A stretch of DNA of 64,000 bases, from positions 124,001 to 188,000 of the forward strand of contig CAKJVC010000146.1 of the NCBI GenBank assembly GCA_918026815.1, in the 5' to 3' direction. The position numbers and the translations under genes are program-made. This document shows, in pieces, positions 1 to 9,150 of this stretch. The notes beneath the pieces were generated by a model. That model did no database searches. It was not told the origin of the DNA and saw nothing but the letters and a program-made list of their open reading frames with translations. The number at the start of each line of letters is the position of its first letter. Positions within the stretch are counted from its first letter, which is position 1. Source of the stretch: Chalara sp. BL73 (taxonomy: Eukaryota; Ascomycota; Leotiomycetes; Helotiales).

Positions 1-349
1 AATCGCTAGCGTTTTTTTTGTTTTTGAATCGCTCGCAATTATCTAGCGATATTGTCGATTTAATGACACCTAAAGCTTTTCGATCATTTCGATAAAAATC
101 GGCATATTTTTCAGCGTATCTAGCCGCTAAATCTTGACTATAAAGAACTTCCTTTTTAGTACTATTGCTTTCTTTATCGGTACTAGTAGTCGTTTTGTAA
201 TAAAGGTCTTTATTAGGCTTTTTTTCCGATCCGTCAATATAAGGCATATAGCCTGTAATCTCAAAAAAGAGATTTGCGCTAGTAAGCCATTCTATGTAAT
301 TAGAACGACCTATTAGCGTTTCGCCCTTGTATTGCATTCTTGTCGACAT
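1..349 (-). mobile_element. Ty1/copia-type retroelement gag, 5' part, runs off the left edge
   Basis: On the minus strand an ATG at 349 opens a frame that stays open for all 116 codons to the window edge, which is notable in such AT-rich DNA. The protein starts MSTRMQYKG, then has a GRSNYIEWL segment like the N-terminal part of copia gag proteins, and later RKALGVIKSTISLDN, which resembles the 'alternating short helix' part of gag/UBN2 domains. The role expected from the family is a capsid-like protein packaging element RNA. Protease, integrase and reverse transcriptase would lie left of the window. Because gag reads leftwards, any 5' LTR and primer-binding site should lie to the right, in about 350-1400, but I could not fix their ends. 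The assignment rests on motif likeness alone. Confidence 0.6.
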
Positions 350-465
350 GTCGCTAATATGTCGAAAACTAGGTATTTGGGCGTAATTTAGCTTAGTTCA
401 ATTAATGTAACTAGCTATGTGTGGATTTGTGGCTGATTCCTGAACCTCGCTAGCTTTTAAATAGC

Positions 466-523
466 GTAAATGCTTAGAACTATTGCTAGGTCTTGTAAAT
501 GCCTAGAACTATTGCTAGGTCTT
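466..523. repeat. 29-bp tandem duplication
   Basis: Two head-to-tail copies, 466-494 and 495-523, differ at one base (C/T at the ninth position). The near identity suggests recent duplication, or one that escaped point mutation in a region that otherwise looks decayed. Confidence 0.85.
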
Positions 524-870
524 TTGTTTATAGAATTACAGCTACGGTCTTTTTAGCTTGTAAACTAACGGCTTTTTAGCTCGGAATATTACTTCGAGCA
601 CCTAAAAAGGATTTCCTAACACTTAAAATAGCTACGGGCTATTTCACTAATACTTGTAGACCACGAGCTACACAATATTGAATAGAAACTCTATTACTAG
701 GCTTTCCTTCTAGATCACGTGCTAGAAGGCCGTAGTATAGCGTCCTTTGCCGAAAAAGGATCTTCAGGTTTCTATAAGTGTTTTCAAACTAGAAGCGTCG
801 AACTAAGGTGTCGAAAACCGAAGTCAATAGTCGATAAAATAGCTAGCTAATAGCTATGATATGTCAGAGT

Positions 871-949
871 CGTACAGGGTAACTTGACCGTGAACAGGGT
901 AACCTAGTCGTGTACAGGGTAACTCCAGCGTTGCACCGGGTAACCGAAC
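871..949. repeat. Four imperfect 18-21 bp tandem units with core ACAGGGTAAC
   Basis: Units begin at about 871, 889, 909 and 929. Each starts CGT and carries (A/C)(C)AGGGTAAC or the variant CACCGGGTAAC. The regular spacing of about 20 bp suggests an array of binding sites or slippage products rather than coding sequence. Confidence 0.75.
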
Positions 950-955
950 CGTGAC

Positions 956-1000
956 GATAAGGTTGGTGGCAATTTTGCGACAGTAAGGTCGGTGGCGAAT
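956..1000. repeat. Two-copy repeat, core GTAAGGTCGGTGGC
   Basis: Copies at about 956-973 and 981-1000 share TAAGGT(T/C)GGTGGC(A/G)AAT. They follow directly on the four-unit array and may belong to the same LTR or leader region. Confidence 0.65.
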
Positions 1001-1206
1001 TCCGTAATAGCTAATAGACTATAATACCGGACGCATAACCTGTTAGAAGGGTAGGTACGTGATAATAGAAGCTAATAGTAATAGCAATTAGGATTCGCTA
1101 ATAGAAAGCTGTATTGACTTTGACTTGATGAACTTTTTAACTTGAACTTGACTTATTTACAAAAGAGCGGACAGGCTTATTTATACCTTATTATGCTCTA
1201 CTAGCG

Positions 1207-1350
1207 TGAGTCATAGCTTACGCGTCTTTAGAATTGATTTCTAATAAAAAGAATCGAAAAGATTTAAATCGAATTCGATTTGTAATAGAGTGGCGAATAT
1301 GACTCATGTGGCAAATATGACTCATAGCAAAATGACTCATGTGGCGAATA
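1207..1350. promoter_or_regulatory. Tandem array carrying TGACTCA (Gcn4/CPC1/AP-1 type) boxes
   Basis: Tandem units of about 18 bp (1291-1308, 1309-1326, 1327-1341, partial to 1350) share the frame TGGCGAATATGACTCATG. They hold three exact TGACTCA sites at 1300-1306, 1318-1324 and 1333-1339. A fourth, inverted copy (TGAGTCA) sits at 1207-1213. TGACTCA is the known site for fungal Gcn4/CPC1 and AP-1-like bZIP factors. Position upstream of the leftward gag suggests an LTR enhancer; that role is inference. Confidence 0.5.
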
Positions 1351-1621
1351 AAAGATACTATTACCTAATATTGCGTAATGTTGGATTACGTAATAATCAA
1401 CACTAGAGGAGCTAGAGGCGCTAGGGGAGCTTGAGAGAGAGGAATAGACGTTCGCTACGATTTCATTTGTTTTGCTATTTGCTACAATTAGGGCTAGACC
1501 CTCAACATTCACTGGAATAGATTGACTACCACCATTGCTTGTACATAAACTAGATAGGAACGCTAGCGCCTAGGCGCTAGCCGTGCTACATAGTCCTCGA
1601 CTGATACAGCACGTTAAAAGG

Positions 1622-1640
1622 AATAATAATAATAATAATT
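1622..1640. repeat. AAT microsatellite
   Basis: Six uninterrupted AAT units in an AT-rich context. Confidence 0.9.
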
Positions 1641-1947
1641 TCGAGTCGAATTTAATTAAGTATTAAGTCGAGTAGTATGTAATATATTCGTAAAACAAAT
1701 TAAGTTAAGTCGATAACAAGTTTTTTGCCGGCGTATTTATTTAGTATATGTAGTATAAGTACAAGCGACAACGAAAAAATTAGTATAATTGAATTTCTTT
1801 TTAGAAATAAAATTGAATAAGTTTAGTATTTTGTCACGAAGCTAATATAAGTGCGAAAGTAGCTATTATAAAGTTCTATTCGACAATACTAAACTAAAAA
1901 GGAAAGGTATGTGGTTGAACGATCCCTCAACCTAATAGAGAATGGAG

Positions 1948-2012
1948 CACGTGACGCTCGCCTATAGGAACCGAACACGTGACCCACAACCTCGCAACCT
2001 GCATCACGTGAC
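1948..2012. repeat. Three direct CACGTGAC boxes
   Basis: Exact CACGTGAC at 1948-1955, 1976-1983 and 2005-2012, all in the same orientation and 28-29 bp apart. CACGTG is the core E-box for bHLH factors such as Pho4 or Cbf1 homologues. The boxes lie beside the decayed end of the transposase, so they may belong to the element's end or be chance relics. Confidence 0.6.
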
Positions 2013-2029
2013 CATTCATGACACTTGTT

Positions 2030-3176
2030 CGAAATCAAAAAAAAACAAAACTCGTAGCTGCAAATTTATTACGGACCGTATTTGTAGTTATAGATTCCGT
2101 ACGAGCCGCAACGTAAGCTGTAAAAAAATCTGGCTTGTCAATATAATTCAGTTCAGCTTGCATATATTTTTCGATATGTTTTTTGTAAATTTGCTTTAAA
2201 ACCGCAAAACAACTAAAATTTAGTAGTTGTAACAAATGTAAAAAATGTAGTAGTATACAAAAAGTAATAATATTGTGTTCGGAAAAAATAAATCGAATTC
2301 CGAAATAAAATAACTTCCGTAGCTATTAAAAATAAAAAGCCGATACACTTTTTTTGTACAATTTTTTGTATGCTTTTCAAAAACGTTTGTAAGCTAAGTA
2401 AAGCTTAAAAAGTCGTTTGTTTATTTTTTATTACTTAGTGCAATAACTTAATTTAATAAAAATGTATTTGTGTACTAGGTCGAAATATAAACCTTTTTTT
2501 TAAATATTATTATTAGCAGCAAGCTTTAGCCAGAAAACGATATAAATTCGATAATTGTAATTTATTTACGGTTTTTTAGTTAAATAGTTACGAGCCGGCT
2601 AGTTTTTTTAAAACTCGTAATTACTTTTGCGGTCGATATAACTTTTATTTAAAAACCCGTTTCATTAAAGTTGTAAATGTTATTTTTTATAATTCTATAT
2701 TTAGCAATTGTATTTTGTACAAGCCGAAACTAGTTTTAAAAAATTGCAAGATTTTCGCATTTAGCACGCTAATAATCGTATTTGCGATTGTATTTCGATT
2801 TAAAACAAGTATAGCGTTGTACGAAGTTAAATAGCTAGTATTTGCCAACTGTAAAAAAATTGTTACAGTTTGTATCCGATCGTTTTAAAAGCAATATATT
2901 TGCTATTTGCTGAATAAACTTGCTTTTAACTAATAAGCCTTGTTTATTTATTAACAATATTCATTTAACAAAAGCTTTGTTTTTTGAAATCGAAAGTTTA
3001 GTGTTTATAGCCCGTAAACTTTTCTTTGCGCGTCCTTTTTTGACGCGGTATCGTAATGTCGAAGCTAGGATATCGTACGCGTCCGCAACTTCCTGGAAAC
3101 TTGTAAAATGGCCATTATAATAAGCCTGGAGTGCAAGAGTCATTCGACCCTCTTTATGAGCTAATTGAGCAGCCAT
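2030..3176 (-). pseudogene. RIP-degraded pogo/Fot1-type (Tc1/mariner superfamily) DDE transposase
   Basis: The frame begins at ATG 3176 (MAAQLAHKEGRM) with a pipsqueak-type helix-turn-helix over about 60 residues, including VADAYDILASTLRYRVKKGR. A stop then falls at 2961-2963. Past it the same frame still shows, with many TAA/TAG/TGA breaks, the usual order of this family: a second DNA-binding part ending KSKYNRKYDY, the catalytic stretch IYNFNETGF where the family has NFDETGF (Asp changed to Asn), VISTAKVITS, KVYIST, and a C-terminal block around KPDFFTAYVAARTES to FAATSF at about 2040. A one-base slip follows near 2035. The excess of TA-rich stop codons and the Asp-to-Asn change fit C-to-T/G-to-A mutation by RIP. 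The element cannot make a working transposase. Terminal inverted repeats were not found. Confidence 0.85.
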
Positions 3177-4003
3177 TGGTAGAGATATGTGGAGTTGAAG
3201 GAGGGTTGACGCGTTGAAAATGGTGGGGTGCGCGCAAGTTGCTTAGACGAGCAAGTTGCTTATTAAGTACGTTAGTGAAAGGGTCAAACCCTTTTTACTG
3301 TGCACCTCCTAACTAGTACTACAATCATGTCAATACATCATCCCTGAACTACTGCAATAGGGTAGAACTTGCGTACAGCACGAGCTTCCATTGATACCCT
3401 TTTGATAAAGCCCAATATTTCCTTCCATACTACCCACTTCTTCTTGAGAATCTCCACTTTTCCTGGAGCCGTATGAGACCGTAAGGTCTTCGGAGACAGT
3501 TGCTGGACATGCTTCAAGGTGGACGCGTAAAAACTCAGCTTCATCCTTTTAAATACCATTGAGGTTTGTTGAGCCCTTCACAATCTGCTGACATCTCTGC
3601 TTAGAGTTGGGAGCTTAAGAGCTCCAGCAAAAGGTTTAATTTATCATGGTGCCAATTCAGTAGACAGGCTGAGGACGCGCCAGAAGCATACTGGCGCTCT
3701 GTGGAAAAGCTAGGGAAAACCCCAGTATTAAGTTGCTAGATAGGTCTTGAGGATAGGTCGACGACAAACTTACGTTCTATTCACCTTCAACCGGGATATA
3801 AATAATTATGGACAGTAGGCTATCTTCAGTCACCGTTGTTCAGGGGGGTTTAGTAATAATACAAACACAAGAATGAGCCTTGACGTATGTACATTATTAT
3901 TTTAGGCTATGCTACATATGCAAATAGCAGCTCAATTACGTTTCCACGTGAGCGATATTCCTACGAGGATGTTTCACACGCTCGACATCGCACAACTCAA
4001 TCA
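3177..4003. other. Transition from transposon island to gene-bearing DNA
   Basis: GC content rises here. A 12-bp direct repeat (GCAAGTTGCTTA) occurs twice at about 3234-3264 close to the transposase start and may be part of its end. A 73-codon minus-strand frame at 3338-3559 is basic and not recognised. I see no supported gene. Confidence 0.5.
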
Positions 4004-5540
4004 CTAACAAGTCACAGTATCACCGAGACCGATGGCAACCGCTGCCAGAAGCGTCTCCATGAAGGCAGCACCGACCTCACGTAGGTTGGTGTTATACTGG
4101 GCGACGGTCGGATAGAATGGGCATGAAGCAGCCGAGTTGCCAAATCCAAATTCAATCGTGTAGCCGTGAATGAGATTCTTGCTTGAATCAGCAAAATGGC
4201 GAGAATACGAGTAATCGTCACTGGCGCCAGAGGTTGGGTACAAATCTGCGGCAGGAATGACAGAGTAAGTACGGCCGGCAACCGTGCTCATAGCACTTCC
4301 GATCCGTGTTGCAGCAGCCTGGTTGTCGGCTAGTTCGGCTGCTGGGGTATACTCCCCGTAACCGCTGCCTGAGCCTGGGGTATCTGACAGAACACCTCGG
4401 ACACTGTTGTAGCTGGAGTTCTTGAAATTCATGTACGAGTATCTGGACTGGTTTTCGTCACTTCCCCAGCTGTAGAGCACATCGCCGGCGTATGAGTGAA
4501 GATCGACAAACCAGCGGATCTTGGGATAACTGTCCATCACCCACTTGATGCTTTGGGTCTCTGGCTCGGAGAATGCAGCAGTGCCTATAAGTGAAGTCAG
4601 CCTACGGAAGCTCGATTTTACGGAATGCGTCAGGCAAGAGATGTATTACATACCATGGAAGGTTTCTGAGCTTGGACTCGTTGAGGCCACGCTTGAAGCA
4701 ACGCTTGACGCAAAAAGATTTCTGAAATCCCATAAAAAGTCAAAGTTGCGGTTCAAATCAACCCCAATTGATGATCCACTGGTTCCCGACCTCGGATTAC
4801 GATTCTTGCGCCAGCAGCTGTTGCTCGACTGGTCGTACTGGAAAGGATAGGGTTAGTACGGGGTTCTAATAATAATATAGGGCGCTAGAAAAGGAAAACA
4901 AGCTTCGCATGATTGAGCTGGACAATGATAGGCTCCAAACCCCCGATCATGGGGGGAAACAACAATGCGATTCAGTACTTACTGCTACACCGTCAGGGTT
5001 GCTGAGGGGGACGAAGATGATACCAGCTGACAGCGCTGTCTTCACCTGGGCGGCGGTATACGACTTGCTGCCGTATGTCAAGCCAACATTGTTCTTGTTT
5101 GCATAGAGCAAGTCCGCCATGAAGTATAATAAGCCATCAGAAGAACCTCGCTCTCGAGCATGGATAGCTGCATTGAAGTAGACGCGGAACGCATTTGTGC
5201 ATGTCCCAACGCTGCTGACCTTGCCACCATAGATTGATGCGCCGTTATATGTCGTATATGGTGCGGTGAAGGTACCAAAACCATACGTACTGGCCAAGAT
5301 ATCGAAGCCGGCCTTGACTTCAGCAACATTTAGAATTGTCGAAAGTGAGGAACCAGAAGCCTGTGTCCCTAGCCCTCGGAACACGGCGCCTGAGCTGAAA
5401 CGATTGCCCGTCCCAATTGGGGTCCCAGTGGACTGGCGACGAACGACACGGTGGATTTGCGATCCATCGCGCTCCTCAGGCATGAGACATGCCCAGGATA
5501 GTGGCGCGACCGCAGCCGCGAGGATGGATGAAACTTTCAT
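4004..5540 (-). CDS. Secreted metallocarboxypeptidase, M14 family
   Basis: Zinc carboxypeptidase of the A type, expected to remove C-terminal residues from peptides outside the cell. Exons on the minus strand: 5540-4983, 4837-4654 and 4584-4004; introns 145 and 69 nt; 440 aa. It opens with a signal peptide (MKVSSILAAAVAPLSWA) and a short propeptide-like stretch ending in VVRRQ. Zinc ligands are visible as H127 and E130 in NAAIHARERGSS and H277 in FVDLHSYAGD. Substrate-binding CWRKNRNP is at 194-201, YN(H)-type motif FHGTAAFSEPET near 246-257, and the catalytic glutamate is E392 in HGYTIEFGFG. All key residues are present, so it is not the inactive Ecm14 type. The usual HAREW is HARER here. 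The start is the first in-frame ATG and gives a clean signal peptide. Confidence 0.9.
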
Positions 5541-7904
5541 GGTGACGAGGGGGATGGCCGAGTCGAGTGGAAAGCATACCGCTTCATGACGCGGGCCTGC
5601 TCGACAATTATATGCTTCTCTCGACCTCCTCAGCTCCTAAACTTCGCAGCTGCCCCAGCCCGTCTGCTGGTATAGCGGGCATGTTGACCTCCACCAGAGA
5701 TACGCAGATACTGGTAATGTGCCTTGTCACTTCTCGGGCGCCTGCTGTTTCAGGAAGCTGGGAGCGGTGGAGAGAGGTGGAAAACGGTGGTGATCGCCTT
5801 CTTCTCCAGGAAGTTGGGCTGGGCAGCCAGCATCTCAGCAAATGCAGGTCATACACTGATTGCTGATTGCGTCCCATAGATTTCCAGGGCTTTCAAGGAT
5901 TTCATGCCTGTCGTGGGCTGGCTCGGCGGGCTTCCTGGTCAAGTGCCGGCCAAGCCCGGGCGCCTAACCACACGGGGGTCTGGGCATGAACTAGGAAGGT
6001 GAAAAGGAACACCAGATCCCAGATCTGCCGGTCCAGGTGCTAATGCCGATGCGAGGCTAAAGCCTAATATAGTGAGCGGCCAGCACTCGCATCGGGTATG
6101 TGCATTGTAAGTAAGTACTCTATATGTAACATTGTTCTAGTGCCTATAACAGTACTACCTGCCCAGCAGTGTCGAAAATAAGCATCAGGCAGGTGGTTGT
6201 GCTCAATCAAAATACCTAATGCTGTAGGTATTCTAGGCACGCTTGAACAAGCTTTACACCAAACGTAATGCACTGTACGGTACGCACCATCATGGCCTTG
6301 TCACTTAATTTGGTCCAGTATCAATGTTTCAATTAAATGACACATCGGCGATAAACGATGTGCAAATGCTTTTATAGAAGAAGACTGCTAGAATAGCTTC
6401 GCAGCATTGGAGAATCGTGGAGAAGTCGGGAAGCGCGTTTTCATACTTAGCCATCACGTGGTCAAAAGTCACATTAGTTTGCTGTGGCCAACCACCAAAA
6501 CAATGGTTAGCATGAGGGGATATCTTCCTTGAGATTGGATATTGTCAAGCATGACTTATTAAAGATCTTATTCCAATGTATCAAAGTTATCATGTGCCAG
6601 ATCCAAGCTCGTGGACCTTGTAGAGCGTCTACCGAGGTAGCTGATAGGTGAATGTTCTAAGCAACAGAATTACGATTATAGGGGAACAGATCTATACCTC
6701 AAGAGAATTGACAAACTTGCTATGTGCTAGGTCCATTGCATCTGTACCTTTATATTTTCGATATTCAAAAAGGATTTAACGAGGTTGCCAAAATATTATG
6801 TCTGTTTGGGGTACCAAAGATATTTAGACACTTGTGAGCCAATAGTGGAAACATAAGGCCTACGTCTTCAATTGTAACTTCAGCTCTCTAGAGGACAGCC
6901 TCAAAACAGGCTGGGAATTTTAACATCTAATATCTCATCATCATCAATTTTCGGAATTACCTGGTTTCTCTGCATTGATCTTAAAGTGCCGTCGGAATAG
7001 GAACTACAATTACTTGGATCTGGCAATACAGTTCTGATTTAGATCGACTATCTGATCCTTTGCCCACACTCTGGGAGTACCGATGCTTTGCGAGGCAAGA
7101 TTCTGAATCATCCACAGTGTACGGAACTTCCGTGGTCTCCTATGCTACCAAGAAATCTTCTTGGCCCGAAGGATGTTACGCCAATGCTCTCTGACAACGG
7201 AGTAGATTTCTGGTAAAGCGCTTTGATCTGCGCACGCTTGAGTGCGATGAACTTTTCATGTAACTTTCGAGCCATGAAGCACTGAGACAGCAAAACGAGA
7301 GCATAAAAGACATCTAAGAAACACTCTGCAAACCACAATACTAAGATCTAAGATATCTTCAAGAAAATTAGTCGATTTTTAGTAGAAATGGAAGATCCTT
7401 GCATGAACCAAAGAGCGAAGAGAACGAGGATACAGGTAGAGTTGATTCAATTTACAAAAGTAGAAAGGGGAACATGGCCTTACTTTCAAGCTGAAGCCAA
7501 ACTAAGCTCAGCAGGATCAGTGGCCGTGTCAGCAACGCAGCATAGAGATCCTACCTGGCCTTCAGGTATTACCATACCGCTTATCTGTCTGTGTGATACT
7601 CCTTGCACGCGGTCAACTCTAGAACCTGTGATTGTCAAGTCGCTTCTGATGCCTGCTACGCGCAGCTCACAATCGCCGTTTTGGCGAACGAGCACATCCC
7701 AACACAGAATAATATCTGAGCTTGGCTTCAGATACGAACCGCGCCGGTCTCGAATCATCGATGTGGTATCCAGACTCAAAGTTTTGACTGTTGGGACTTT
7801 CTGTTTTGGAAAGCGGGTTTTGATTAGTACAAATACAGGAACCATATTCGAAATACCAATGCTTCTTCCAATATCCCAAAGTGGTAAAATACCGAATGAA
7901 ATGC
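5541..7904. other. 2.4-kb intergenic region, no gene seen
   Basis: It contains the promoter side of the carboxypeptidase gene (5541 on) and the 3' flank of the thioredoxin-like gene. Frames at 5608-5877, 6064-6273, 7108-7338 and 7388-7987 have no recognisable domains or convincing composition. The last runs antisense into the thioredoxin-like gene. Confidence 0.5.
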
Positions 7905-8481
7905 CTACCCCTTCAAAAACGCATCCAACTTTCGCTGATCATAAACATCCTCTTCCACCAACCGTGACAAGTTCTAAAACTTGTTAGCCGTCACTTTCCA
8001 TCTTTCAACTACCAGAGCCCCAAGCCCAAAGGCAGAAGAGTAACTTACTCCGTCCCCATCAACCTTAACAACCGTAGGTAGTTTCTGGACCGAAAACGGC
8101 GCTTTCCTCCACACATTCCCTGGGTCCCTCCATCTATAAATCATCAGCACGCGCGTCTTTAGCTTTCCGTCCCCATGATTAACCCAATCCTCACCCCATC
8201 CACATTCCTTCCTTTCTAACCGAAACAAAAAACAAGAAAAAAATTAATAAAAGGACTCACGCCCCCTGCTCCCCCGCATAAACAACCTTCACCACGTCCT
8301 CCCCCTTCCCAAACGCCGTCTCAACAAACGGCTCCGCGGCCCTACAGTCCCCACACCAGCTTCTACCGTTCACCAACGACGCGTAAACGACCAGATACAC
8401 GGACTTGCCCGTAGAGGTGGCTGTTTCCTTGAGCCACTTCTCGACGGCTGAAGCAGACTCTGTTGAGATCTCGAGGGGCAT
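7905..8481 (-). CDS. TXNDC17/TRP14-like thioredoxin-fold protein
   Basis: Small cytosolic thioredoxin-like protein, likely a disulfide reductase. Exons on the minus strand: 8481-8261, 8133-8049 and 7973-7905; introns 127 and 75 nt; 124 aa. The active site SWCGDCR matches the WCxDC of the TRP14/TXNDC17 (DUF953) family rather than WCGPC. After the first intron the protein continues WRDPGNVWRKAPFSVQKLPT, which matches the family's W-R-x-P-x-N and cis-Pro (LPT) segment. Exon 3 gives NLSRLVEEDVYDQRKLDAFL, the expected last helix. Longer single-frame readings of exons 1 and 2 end in random-looking tails, so the spliced model is preferred. The ATG follows an unbroken A-run of about 18 bases in the leader. 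Confidence 0.88.
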
Positions 8482-9150
8482 TTTTTTTTTTTTTTTTTGA
8501 CTGATCTGGGTATGATTTCAAATGGGGAGGGAGTAATATTTGTGTATGAGGCAACGAGGGAATTGGGTTGTAGGTTTTGAGGGAAAGAAAGGATTTAGTG
8601 GTGCGATGGGATGCGGGTCATGCGGCCGCAATGTATTCGGAATCTGGACTGTAGATTATGCAATATAATATTAACCTTCCTTGTTCATGGCATGAGTGTG
8701 TCAAGTGTGAACGATGTCTATTTGAACCCCATGTGACTGTTGATGTAGCGCACTACAAATCAATGCTTTCGTATATCGGCATAAATATTTAGAGAAGGGG
8801 AGGCGCATCTATTGCCCCGTCACATCTTTGCATTTGGCTAAACTGCATCCCATAAATCTATGAGCATTCCCTCATTCAGCAACCTCGTGGTACATGGCTA
8901 ATCGTAATCTCATTACCATCTAGATATCACAGCATCTATCATGTACGTCGCTAACCCACGACCTCCCAATTTTGAAAACGATAGTGTCAACTCTAACAAC
9001 TCCTTATCCCCGTATATACATGCCAGAACTCCACGCTAAATGATCCCAAAATCTATCAAAGATGCTAAACATGGCTTCCAGTCCGAGCCGCAATGTACAA
9101 GTATTTTTTATCCCTCATTTACACTCATTTCATTTCTTATTTGTGTCAGT
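8482..9150. other. Intergenic region
   Basis: Promoter side of the thioredoxin-like gene (an A-rich run lies directly 5' of its start codon) and 3' flank of the E-set gene. No open frame of note. Confidence 0.6.

Larger units (their letters stand above)
350..1960. other. AT-rich gene-free stretch, probable retroelement 5' region and debris
   Basis: No convincing gene lies here. The stretch is full of short direct repeats (466-523, 871-949, 956-1000, 1291-1350), an AAT microsatellite and an imperfect palindrome at 1379-1402 that starts TGTTG and ends CAACA, a form typical of LTR tips. Lying just upstream of the leftward gag frame, it may hold the 5' LTR and leader of that element. The 82-codon minus-strand frame at 1264-1512 is serine-rich low complexity and overlaps the repeats, so I do not call it a gene. 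Confidence 0.5.

Noticed and set aside
7388..7987. 199-codon plus-strand frame
   Set aside because: No domain; its end lies antisense over exon 3 of the thioredoxin-like gene, which has strong family evidence.
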